Origin: Halolactibacillus miurensis
GTDB lineage: Bacteria > Bacillota > Bacilli > Bacillales > Amphibacillaceae
DNA length: 47,123 nt
Direction of reading: 5' to 3'
Assembly (NCBI RefSeq): GCF_900116255.1
Contig: NZ_FPAI01000021.1
Location: 1-47,123, forward strand
The notes below the pieces were generated by a model that was given only the letters and a program-made list of their open reading frames with translations, did not search any database and was not told the origin of the DNA. The translations under genes and the position numbers were made by a program. Of this stretch, positions 38,759 through 46,868 are shown piece after piece. Numbering within the stretch: position 1 is the stretch's first letter; every line of letters starts with the position of its first letter.

Positions 38759-40045
38759 ATGGATTTTACACAAAATCAACGCTTAATGCAAATCACAGAA
38801 AACACATTAATTATTGGGGTGGATATCGCTAAACGTAAGCACGTGGCTCGCGCGATTGATGATCGCGGTCGAGATCTTGTGAAACGCTTGGCGTTTGAGA
38901 ATACACTCCCTGGCTTTAAAGACTTATTGACCTGGGTTGAAACACTCAGACATGTCGAACGACGCTCAGACGTTATTATTGGCATGGAACCAACAGGACA
39001 CTATTGGCTGAACTTAGCTTATTATCTACAAGACCTTGGGTTTAAGGTTGTCGTCGTGAATCCGTTAAAAGTGAAGCGTTCGAAAGAGATGGACGATGAT
39101 TCACCAACAAAAAACGATGCAAAAGATGCGAAGGTCATCGCACAATTAATCAAAGATGGCCGGTTCAACGAACCGACGTTACCAGAGGAGCTGTTCGCCG
39201 AATTACGTGAAGGTATGAAGTTACATGACATGATTCAGGAAGACTTATCATCGATCAAAGCACAAGTGCATAATCTGCTGGATCGCTACTTCCCTGAATT
39301 CCTTACGGTATTCAAAGACTGGACAGGTCGCTCGGCTTTGCATCTCTTAACAGAGGGATACTTCCCTGTGGATATTATCAACACATCGGAAGATGTGTTA
39401 CTAGAAGAGGTCAACAAGGTAACGAAGCGTTCAGTAGGTATAAAGCGTATTCGCGCTTTGAAAACGGCCGCTGAAAATAGTGTAGGCATACGTGTTGGTT
39501 TAAAGATGGCACGTCAGGAAATGGCTTATCTTATGGATCAATATCATGGCTTGGCAGAACGATTAGCGTCACTAGAAAATGATCTCGTCACGCTTGTGAT
39601 GGAGGTTCCAGGCGCAGAAGAAATGATGAATATCAAAGGCATTGGAGCGATGACAGTGGTGGCCTTCTTTTCTGAAGTTGGTGATATCACACAATACCGA
39701 GATCCACGCCAAATTATTAAACTAGCGGGACTTAATTTAAAGATGAACCAATCGGGCTTACACAAAGGGCGCACCTCCATTACAAAAAGAGGACGCAAAC
39801 GACTTAGAAATATTCTTTATCAGGTTGCCATTCCATTAGCCAAGCACAATGCCGCCTTCAGCCAATTACATGACTACTATCGCACACGAGCCAACAACCC
39901 GTTAACAGGGAAACAATCCTTTATCGCCTTAGCTAGAAAACTAATTAAAATCTTTTATGTGATAGGCACACGCAAGTGTGCATTTGATCCACAACGCATG
40001 ATGCAAGATATCCCATCATTACAGGGAATTCAGGAAGCTGCTTAA
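38759..40045 (+). CDS. IS110-family transposase (DEDD plus serine)
   Basis: A 428-aa recombinase. The N-terminal RuvC-like domain has IIGVDIAKRKHVARA (first Asp), GMEPTGHYW (Glu) and KNDAKDAKVIA (two Asp). A coiled coil (about 230-295) leads to the C-terminal Tnp domain, IKGIGAMTVVAFFSEVGDI then NQSGLHKGRTSITKRG, which carries the catalytic serine. IS110-type enzymes move DNA using a bridge RNA from the element. GAAAGGAG precedes the ATG. Codon use is GC-richer than in the neighbouring transfer genes, consistent with recent arrival. Confidence 0.95.
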   Translation: MDFTQNQRLMQITENTLIIGVDIAKRKHVARAIDDRGRDLVKRLAFENTLPGFKDLLTWVETLRHVERRSDVIIGMEPTGHYWLNLAYYLQDLGFKVVVVNPLKVKRSKEMDDDSPTKNDAKDAKVIAQLIKDGRFNEPTLPEELFAELREGMKLHDMIQEDLSSIKAQVHNLLDRYFPEFLTVFKDWTGRSALHLLTEGYFPVDIINTSEDVLLEEVNKVTKRSVGIKRIRALKTAAENSVGIRVGLKMARQEMAYLMDQYHGLAERLASLENDLVTLVMEVPGAEEMMNIKGIGAMTVVAFFSEVGDITQYRDPRQIIKLAGLNLKMNQSGLHKGRTSITKRGRKRLRNILYQVAIPLAKHNAAFSQLHDYYRTRANNPLTGKQSFIALARKLIKIFYVIGTRKCAFDPQRMMQDIPSLQGIQEAA

Positions 40046-40468
40046 AAGAAAGTAAGTACACAAGATCAAAAAATAACGCTGATGACACACCGTTACATCT
40101 AAACAATTGAAGCACGGATTAGCCGGTCGATATTATTTCCATTAGGGCCTAGACCCACCAAAGGAGCATTTCCGGCATCCACCATGGAGAGGTTGAGCGA
40201 AGGAATTTGCGCACATAGATGCCGTGAGACATGGGAGGGTACACCGCCATGAATAAGTGGAGATCCACACGTGCGATTATACCTTTATATACATTTAATG
40301 GAAATTAAAGCATTGATGTTTATTTCACCCAGGCCTCGCATTCCAATATTTAATATTTTTTGAATAATTAGGTTTGACTAATCTGTGGTTTAATATCATA
40401 TTGGATAGAAAAACGGAGTAAATCAACGAAATTTTAAGAATAACTTATTTTATAGAGGGAGGTTGATA
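40046..40468 (+). other. Right non-coding part of the IS110 element, candidate bridge-RNA sequence
   Basis: This stretch has no gene. A 7-bp stem CGGCATC (40173-40179) with GATGCCG (40218-40224) encloses a 38-base loop. CCCA/TGGG pairs lie outside it. AAGGAGCATTTCC at 40161-40173 nearly repeats the element's left flank AAGGAGCATTCC (38624-38635). In the IS1111 subgroup the bridge RNA is encoded downstream of the transposase, as this layout would suggest. The right boundary is not clear; 40260-40468 looks like AT-rich plasmid sequence leading to the next gene. Confidence 0.45.
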
Positions 40469-41479
40469 TTGTTGTTTGTTAATGAAGATCAAAAAAAAGT
40501 GGCTAACGATGTGGATATGGTTGATTATCTTCTAGCTATAGGAGAGCCTTTGAAGCAAGAAGGAAGTTATTATCGTCATAGTGATCACGATAGTTTAGTT
40601 ATCAATACGAAACAAAACTACTTCACATGGAACTCAAAAGGCGTTAGTGGTAATGCCATTACCTATTTAATGCACGTGAAGGGATTGAGTTTTCAAGAGT
40701 CTGTTCTCAAAATAAATGCCGATCTTGGCCAAAAAGAAATCAAGACATTTGATCATCAAAGTTGCAATAATTACTTAGATGAGTTTGTTTATAACGTAAA
40801 TGAAGTTAGTAATACAGATGCTATTGAGTCTTACCTGATTGGTGAGAGAGGTATAGACAAAGATATTGTAAGGGATTTAATTAAAACAGATTATATAAAG
40901 CAGGACAGCTACAAAAATATTGTTTTCAAGTGGAAAAAAGACAATATGACTATTGGAGCCAGCTTACAAGGAACTACACTTATTCCTGAAGAAAAGCGAA
41001 TTAGCCCAGACCGAGCTTATTTCAAAAAAATACTTAAAAACACCGAAGAAAACACGTATGAAGGTTTTTCCGTTCAAATAGGTCAACCTAAAAAAATATA
41101 CTTTTTTGAATCGCCGATCGACTTGCTTAGCTATATGAGTTTATATAAAAAAAATATTAAGAATTGTTTGCTTAAAAGTATGGATGGATTAAAGCATGAA
41201 ATCGTATTTAGAACAATATCTAGTACGTCAGATGTATTGAGACAACAAAAAAAGGATATTGAACAAATAAAGTTATGTGTAGACAACGATCAAGCAGGTA
41301 ATGAGTTCGCTAATAAATTATCGTGTTATGCATATAAGAGAATAGATAAACATAAAGTGAAATTTACTTCCCATGTTCCCCAACGACCTAAAAGAGAAGA
41401 AAAATGGGATTGGAATAATGAGCTTAAAAAAAAGAAGATAGATAGGAGAATGGATCATGAAGGAAGTCTTTGTTTGTGA
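40469..41479 (+). CDS. Primase-like protein (DUF3991/Toprim type)
   Basis: About 336 aa. The N-terminus VDMVDYLLAIGEPLKQEGSY, then YFTWNSKGVSGNAITYLMHV, resembles the zinc-finger/DUF3991 region of plasmid primases, although the zinc ligands are not obvious. The C-terminal half has Toprim-like motifs (IYFFESPIDLLSYMSLY with Glu, IKLCVDNDQAGNEFANKLS with DxD). It may prime complementary-strand synthesis during transfer. TTG 40469 or 40472 follows GGGAGG; TTG 40463 is too close. It overlaps topB by 23 bases. Confidence 0.75.
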   Translation: MLFVNEDQKKVANDVDMVDYLLAIGEPLKQEGSYYRHSDHDSLVINTKQNYFTWNSKGVSGNAITYLMHVKGLSFQESVLKINADLGQKEIKTFDHQSCNNYLDEFVYNVNEVSNTDAIESYLIGERGIDKDIVRDLIKTDYIKQDSYKNIVFKWKKDNMTIGASLQGTTLIPEEKRISPDRAYFKKILKNTEENTYEGFSVQIGQPKKIYFFESPIDLLSYMSLYKKNIKNCLLKSMDGLKHEIVFRTISSTSDVLRQQKKDIEQIKLCVDNDQAGNEFANKLSCYAYKRIDKHKVKFTSHVPQRPKREEKWDWNNELKKKKIDRRMDHEGSLCL

Positions 41480-43526
41480 AAAACCGTCAGTAGCAAGAGA
41501 TTTAGCTAAAACACTATCAGGTGGATATAAAGAGATAGGTGGCCACTATCAAGGAAATGATGGCCGTATCTATGTGAGTGCTTTTGGTCACCTTGTTACA
41601 TGTGTAAAACCCGAAGAAATGAATAGCAATTGGGGATGGAAGGGTGATATATCACACCTTCCATTTTTCATTAAAGATATACCTAGAAAAGTAATTGATG
41701 ATACCGGTATTAAGAAACAATATAAAATAATTGTTGATCAGATGAAACAAGCTGATGTTATCGTTATTGCGACCGATGCAGGGCGAGAAGGAGAACATAT
41801 TTTTAGAAATATCTATAAACTTGCAGGTATCAATAAGCCATTAAAGAGATTGTGGGTACAAGACAGCACGGATTCAGGTATTCTAAAAGCTTACGAAAAC
41901 ATGAAAGATGGCCAAGACTATGAGGGCTTAGCAGAAGCAGGAAAACTAAGGGAAGAAAGCGATCTTCTTATTGGATTAAATGCTACACAACTCGCAACAA
42001 AAGTGACTGGCAATCAAAAAGTGTTGTCATTAGGAAGAGTACAAACACCTACTCTTGCTATGATCGTTAAACGAGACTTAGCAATTGAAAACTTTTCAAA
42101 AGAAGTGTTTTATACTGTCATTGCGCCTATTAAAGATGGTAAAGGAGCATTTGAATTAAAATTAGATAAAGATGAGCGATTAGACAAAAATCATGCAAAT
42201 ACAATCCTTAATATGTTGGGTAATCGCACAGGCTGGAAAATCGATAAGGAGATTAAAAAGGAAAAGCCCAAAGGGCTATTTGATTTAACAACCTTACAAG
42301 AATACATGAATAAAAAGCATAAGTGGGGAGCAAAAAAAACACTCACTGTTACGCAAAAATTATATGAGAGTAAGTTTGTAACGTATCCTCGTACAGACAG
42401 CACATATATTGCAAGTGACGAAAACTTACCAGGTATTTTAGAAAAACACCAAGATAATAATGTGGTAAATCACATACTTACAGAAGGATATAAAATAGAG
42501 AAAACATTTGTAAATCCATCAAAAGTTAATGATCACGAAGCTATTACAATCACAACAAATGCAAATATAAAAAATCTCGAAGGTGACCAAAAATTACTGT
42601 ATAACGAAATATTCACTCGTTTTATTGCGGCTTTTTATCCTTATGCTGTTAAAGAAATAACCACTCTTTCATTTAGTGATGGTGAATATCGTTTCGATAC
42701 AAAAGATTCACGATATATTGAATTAGGTTGGCGATCTCTATATGATGAAGAAAAAAAATCAGAAGATACATTATCTAACGTAACATTAGATGATATTTTA
42801 GATTATGAATTAAAAGAAAAAGCAACAACGCCACCAAAATATTATACAGAGGGTTCGCTGATCAATGATATGAAAAATGCCGGAAAGTTTTTATTGGATA
42901 AAGACGAACGTAAAATGTTAAGTGTAGTACAAGGAATCGGTACGGTAGCAACAAGAGCTGAAATTATCGAGAAATTATATCAGCGGGAATTTATTATGAA
43001 TAAGAACGGAAAAATTATGTCCACTGCTTTAGGTCGTGAACTCATTAATATGATGCCGGACGATTTCAGCTTGTACAATGTTAAATTAACGGCCTTTTTT
43101 GAGACATTATTAGCATCTATTGAAAAAGGTGAGCTAAGTACGGAAGTTTTTTATGAAGAACTTGAAGGCATGGTTAATAAGATGGCCAAGGAGATAAGAA
43201 AAAACGCAAAACAATTATCTTCAGGAAAAAAAGAAAAAGAAGTGATTGCGAAATGTCCGAATTGTGGCCGTCCAATGTATGAAAATCAGAAAGGTTATTC
43301 TTGTTCGGGATATAAAGAAGGATGCTCTACAACACTATGGAAGAACGGTTTAGAAAAACTCGGAAAGAAAAATATCTCTAAAACAGAAGCACAAAAACTT
43401 TTATCGGGGAAAAAAGTTAATGTAGCACTAAAAAGTAAAGCAGGAAATAAATATAAAAAAGACGTTACATTTAATACAAAAACGAATTGGATTGAAGTTG
43501 GTCAATTACCCCCACTTAAACGCTAA
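41457..43526 (+). CDS. topB: DNA topoisomerase III, 3' end altered by IscB copy 2
   Basis: A type IA topoisomerase of 689 aa. The Toprim domain (MKEVFVCEKPSVARDLAKTL, ATDAGREGE), cleavage domain with catalytic Tyr310 (FVTYPRTDS), GRVQTPTLAM and one C-terminal zinc ribbon (CPNCGRPM with a later CSTTLW) are present. It relaxes or decatenates plasmid DNA during transfer or replication. AGGAG precedes ATG 41457. Native sequence runs to 43509; the last residues PPLKR and the stop come from the IscB element. Joining 43509 to 45118 would continue the frame into the following ORF. Confidence 0.92.
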   Translation: MKEVFVCEKPSVARDLAKTLSGGYKEIGGHYQGNDGRIYVSAFGHLVTCVKPEEMNSNWGWKGDISHLPFFIKDIPRKVIDDTGIKKQYKIIVDQMKQADVIVIATDAGREGEHIFRNIYKLAGINKPLKRLWVQDSTDSGILKAYENMKDGQDYEGLAEAGKLREESDLLIGLNATQLATKVTGNQKVLSLGRVQTPTLAMIVKRDLAIENFSKEVFYTVIAPIKDGKGAFELKLDKDERLDKNHANTILNMLGNRTGWKIDKEIKKEKPKGLFDLTTLQEYMNKKHKWGAKKTLTVTQKLYESKFVTYPRTDSTYIASDENLPGILEKHQDNNVVNHILTEGYKIEKTFVNPSKVNDHEAITITTNANIKNLEGDQKLLYNEIFTRFIAAFYPYAVKEITTLSFSDGEYRFDTKDSRYIELGWRSLYDEEKKSEDTLSNVTLDDILDYELKEKATTPPKYYTEGSLINDMKNAGKFLLDKDERKMLSVVQGIGTVATRAEIIEKLYQREFIMNKNGKIMSTALGRELINMMPDDFSLYNVKLTAFFETLLASIEKGELSTEVFYEELEGMVNKMAKEIRKNAKQLSSGKKEKEVIAKCPNCGRPMYENQKGYSCSGYKEGCSTTLWKNGLEKLGKKNISKTEAQKLLSGKKVNVALKSKAGNKYKKDVTFNTKTNWIEVGQLPPLKR

Positions 43527-43741
43527 CGCGTTTTGAAGTGGGGGCTTGTAAAAGCCCTAATTGTCTAGCCTAAGTCTTTCGAGGACTACGTTAGAAAAGT
43601 GAATACGGCTTTGTATGATTCCCTAGTACATTTTGTCGTTCAGGCGCTGTAATGACTCTGAGAGGTAGGAGTGGTCAACCTGTTGCACGAAGCTTTTCTA
43701 ACATTGGCGAAGGGAAACTAACTCTAAAAGGAGGACGAATC
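43510..43741 (+). ncRNA. Putative IscB omega-RNA scaffold, copy 2
   Basis: 232 conserved bases before iscB with the same hairpins as copy 1. Its guide would come from the topB flank ending ...GGTCAATTAC (about 43490-43509). That differs from copy 1's guide except for the shared last nine bases. Confidence 0.72.
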
Positions 43742-45085
43742 TTGAGAGTATTCGTCAAATCAATGCGGGGGTCGAATTTGGACCCTTGTAAAAACCAAAA
43801 AGCAAGACAATTACTCAAAGAAAAGAAAGCAAAAATTATAAGTTACAAACCTTTTACGATTCAAATGTTGATTGCGACGGGTGAGACAACACATGAATCA
43901 CATGTCGGTATTGATTTAGGCGCTAAGTACACAGGTGTTGCGATTACACAAGAAGACAGAGTCTTAGCAAAAGGCAACATTGAATGTCGCCAAGATATAA
44001 AGGGGCTACTTGAAACTAAAAAAATCTACCGAAGAAGCAGACGCTCTCGTAAAACACGTTACAGAAAATGTAAATTCAAACATAAAACAACGCGTGTTTA
44101 CTCAAACAAGAAAGGGAAATGGGTTAAGAAAAAAACACCTTTCACAAGCCCCAGACCCAAAAGCTGGCTACCACCAAGTCTTGAAAGTCGTACACAAAAT
44201 GTATTCTTTTGGATTGATACATTCACTTCTCTTTTACCGAAGGTAACATTGCATATTGAAGTTGGAAAGTTTGATGTCCAAAAGATGAAAAATCCAGGCA
44301 TCCAAGGGAAATCTTATCAAGAAGGGGATACCTTCGGGTATCACGATGTCCGTTATTATGTTTTTGCTCGTGACAACTACACCTGTCAAGTGTGCAAGAA
44401 AAAAGGGAACATTCTTAACACGCATCACATTATCTATCGAAGCCACGGTGGAAGCGATGCACCTTCAAACTTAATTAGCGTATGCACAGATTGTCACACA
44501 AGCGACAATCATAAAAGAGGTCGCATTCTTTGGAACTGGATGGAGAAAAGAAAAAAAGTACCAACGTATAAAGAACCGCCATTCATGAATGCCTTAAGAA
44601 TACGTACGTTTCGTAGATATCCTGATGCTAGAATCATCTACGGTTCTGAAACAACGCCAAGAAGAAAAGAACTTCATCTAGAGAAGACACATTATAATGA
44701 TGCGATTGCCATATCAGGCATTCAACATATCAAAGAAAATCCACCTACTATATTTTATATCAAGCAATTCAGAAAGAAAAAACGTTCTTTACACGAAGCG
44801 ACAGCTAGAAAAGGTCGGAAGAACAAGAACCTAACACAAAAACGCAACAAAAAAAACACAAAAGAAATGAAAGGTATTCATTTGAATGACACTGTACGCA
44901 TTTTTGGAAAAATCGGATTTGTTAGCGGATTTACTAACGTAGGTCTTTACGTCAAAGACATCCACAATGCTTATATTACAAAGCCGGGAAAGACCTACAA
45001 ACAAGTCAGTTTCAAAGATGTGACAGTGGAAAATCATAACAACAATTGGCAATTCATCTCCCACCTAGCTTCTGACGGAGCTTGA
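43742..45085 (+). CDS. iscB: IscB RNA-guided nuclease, copy 2
   Basis: A 447-aa protein nearly identical to copy 1, with the same RuvC (GIDLGAKYTG, IEVGKFD, THYNDAIAI) and HNH motifs intact. Differences are scattered substitutions (for example KFKHK for KCKHK in the basic region, and NVGLYV for TTGIYI near the end), with no frameshift. TTG 43742 matches the start in copy 1 and follows AAAAGGAGG. An in-frame ATG at 43652 lies inside the omega-RNA region and is unlikely to be used. Confidence 0.93.
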   Translation: MRVFVKSMRGSNLDPCKNQKARQLLKEKKAKIISYKPFTIQMLIATGETTHESHVGIDLGAKYTGVAITQEDRVLAKGNIECRQDIKGLLETKKIYRRSRRSRKTRYRKCKFKHKTTRVYSNKKGKWVKKKTPFTSPRPKSWLPPSLESRTQNVFFWIDTFTSLLPKVTLHIEVGKFDVQKMKNPGIQGKSYQEGDTFGYHDVRYYVFARDNYTCQVCKKKGNILNTHHIIYRSHGGSDAPSNLISVCTDCHTSDNHKRGRILWNWMEKRKKVPTYKEPPFMNALRIRTFRRYPDARIIYGSETTPRRKELHLEKTHYNDAIAISGIQHIKENPPTIFYIKQFRKKKRSLHEATARKGRKNKNLTQKRNKKNTKEMKGIHLNDTVRIFGKIGFVSGFTNVGLYVKDIHNAYITKPGKTYKQVSFKDVTVENHNNNWQFISHLASDGA

Positions 45086-45098
45086 GGAAGGAGACTTC

Positions 45099-46064
45099 TT
45101 GCCTAAGTTCGTTAAACAGTTAGAAGCTAAAAATAGGGAATTAACACAAAGTAATAATAGTTTGACCAAAGAAGTTGGCTTATTAAGAGTAAGGTCTGGC
45201 AAATTAGCTTCGGAATTAAGTAATCTAAATTCCGAAAATAGTCAGCTAGAACAAGGCTTATCAGATGTTATTGATAATGTACCTAGATTTGATGAATATA
45301 TTAAACTTTTGGGATTTCAAAGAGTAATAAATCGTCGATCGACAGAAGCTGAAATGTATCATTTTAATAAGGCAGAGGCTCAAGATGTTTTTAAACTAGG
45401 CTCAAATGTTGTTAAGAGTTTCATGAAAAACGAGGAAGCAAATATTCCATTTAGAAATGACACAACTAAAACAGCCAAGCTACTATTTGATAAACAAGTT
45501 AGTTCTACCGGAAATGATTACACACTGAGAGTTCAAGTGACAGATAGGGCTGATAATTCGATTGAAACGGATAGGGTAAATGATTTTATAAATAAGTACG
45601 AAAAATACATTACTTTAAACAAAGTCGACCAGTCAATAGATTCAATGAAATTACTTGAAGAAGTAGTAGATAATAAATATTCTATAATTTCAGCCAAAGA
45701 AGAATTGGATAGCTTAGAATATCTAAAATCGAATGTTTTAAATGGTATACATGAATCTTATCATGATGAAATTAGAGGCGGATTTATGAGCTATGAACAT
45801 ATTTCGGCATTAGAAAAAAAAGAAAACGCTAAATTAGATGTTGAAATTGCAAATACAGAAAAGTACTTGAATAAATTTCTTGATAAAGAAAAAGAATTGC
45901 AAAAATATATTGAAACAAACGGGAGTAATTATAATGATTATCTCAAAGATAATCGAGTGGATGAAATAGTTGACTACATTGATCATACTGGTGATAATTT
46001 TGAAGATGCATATGATAACGTTATTGAAGATAAGCAAGAAACATCGCAAAGTTTAAGCTTATAA
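45099..46064 (+). CDS. Coiled-coil hypothetical protein whose start lies in the IscB element
   Basis: A 321-aa acidic protein. The first 6 codons and the AAGGAG-TTG start come from the right end of IscB copy 2. The rest is a coiled coil (LEAKNRELTQSNNSLTKEVG onward to about residue 60), a middle domain (FDEYIKLLGFQRVINRRSTE, then TGNDYTLRVQVTDRADNS) and a second coiled coil (KLDVEIANTEKYLNKFLDKE). No family recognised. It is either the 3' part of a gene whose start was displaced by the element, or the former C-terminal extension of topB, since the frames join. Confidence 0.6.
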   Translation: MPKFVKQLEAKNRELTQSNNSLTKEVGLLRVRSGKLASELSNLNSENSQLEQGLSDVIDNVPRFDEYIKLLGFQRVINRRSTEAEMYHFNKAEAQDVFKLGSNVVKSFMKNEEANIPFRNDTTKTAKLLFDKQVSSTGNDYTLRVQVTDRADNSIETDRVNDFINKYEKYITLNKVDQSIDSMKLLEEVVDNKYSIISAKEELDSLEYLKSNVLNGIHESYHDEIRGGFMSYEHISALEKKENAKLDVEIANTEKYLNKFLDKEKELQKYIETNGSNYNDYLKDNRVDEIVDYIDHTGDNFEDAYDNVIEDKQETSQSLSL

Positions 46065-46139
46065 CTTTTTAAAAGATCTCTTTCTAATAAGAAAACGATA
46101 GATGTTTGATAATCACTATTTAAAAGGGGCAGATAACGA

Positions 46140-46190
46140 ATGAGTAAATTAGATTGTTTAATATCAGGTGTATTTCAAATTAATAAATAG
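46140..46190 (+). CDS. Tiny ORF (16 aa), possible leader peptide
   Basis: MSKLDCLISGVFQINK, with AAAAGGGGC upstream of the ATG and ending 12 bases before the Mrr-like gene start. It could be a leader peptide or chance. Confidence 0.2.
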   Translation: MSKLDCLISGVFQINK

Positions 46191-46202
46191 GGTGGTGCTA
46201 TT

Positions 46203-46868
46203 TTGAGAAAAAGAAAAACAAGAATAAATTCAGTAAATATGATACTGTTTTGTGTGCTATTTTCTTTAATAATGGTCGTATACCATCAGGTATATTGGCC
46301 ATTATTTTTATTTGTTACTATTGTTGGATGTATAGGGTTTACCAGGGTTTTAATTAAACAAAAACTGCAACTAAGACTCAAAAAATCCGGCATAGAAGAC
46401 ATCCTACAGATGGGCGGCTTTCAATTCGAGCATTATTTGGCCACGCTATTTAGAGACAATGGTTATGCTGTCAAAGTTACAAGTGCCAGAGGGGATTTTG
46501 GCGCTGATCTCTTACTAAGTAAAGATGGTAAAAAAATTGCTGTCCAAGCGAAAAGATATATTAAACCAGTTGGGATTAAAGCTGTCCAAGAGGTTATTGC
46601 TGCAGCAACCTATTACAAAACCAATGAATCGTGGGTTGTCGCCACAAACAGTTTCACAAAATCAGCAAAGGTGCTCGCTCATGCTTCAGAAGTAAAACTA
46701 ATCGACAAAGAAAATCTGATTAGCATGATATTGAAAATGAATCCTGAAGCAAACGAAGTAGCTTCTAACACCTTGAAAAAAATTAAACCGAAAGATATTC
46801 GTTGTAAAAAGTGTGGTGGTGTCATGAGTGTGAAAAAAGGTAAGTACGGTAATTTTTATCTAAATTAG
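46203..46868 (+). pseudogene. Membrane-anchored Mrr-type restriction endonuclease-like gene, 3' end cut by an IS
   Basis: A 221-aa product with two N-terminal membrane helices (MILFCVLFSLIMVVYHQVYW, LFLFVTIVGCIGFTRVLI). A PD-(D/E)xK endonuclease core of the Mrr_cat type follows (MGGFQFEHYLATLFRDNGYA, GDFGADLLLSKDGKKIAVQA with Asp and Gln-x-Lys). The beginning of a topoisomerase-type zinc finger (CKKCGGVMSVKKGKYGNFY) stops abruptly at the element boundary near 46860, losing the second cysteine pair. TTG 46203 follows AGGGTGGTG. The nuclease core is intact, so some activity may remain. Confidence 0.8.

Larger units (their letters stand above)
43510..45117 (+). mobile_element. IscB element, copy 2 (1608 bp)
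   Basis: Same length and almost the same sequence as copy 1, including the left-end hairpin (here CCCCACTT with AAGTGGGGG) and the right end GTTAAAC. It is again preceded by GTCAATTAC, with TTAC outside the end. No tnpA is present, so transposition needs a helper in trans. It is inserted in the 3' end of topB. A few substitutions between copies show they are not products of a very recent event. Confidence 0.87.

Noticed and set aside
43652-43741. N-terminal extension of IscB copy 2
   Set aside because: It lies in the conserved omega-RNA region; copy 1 has the TTG start with a strong ribosome binding site at the matching place.
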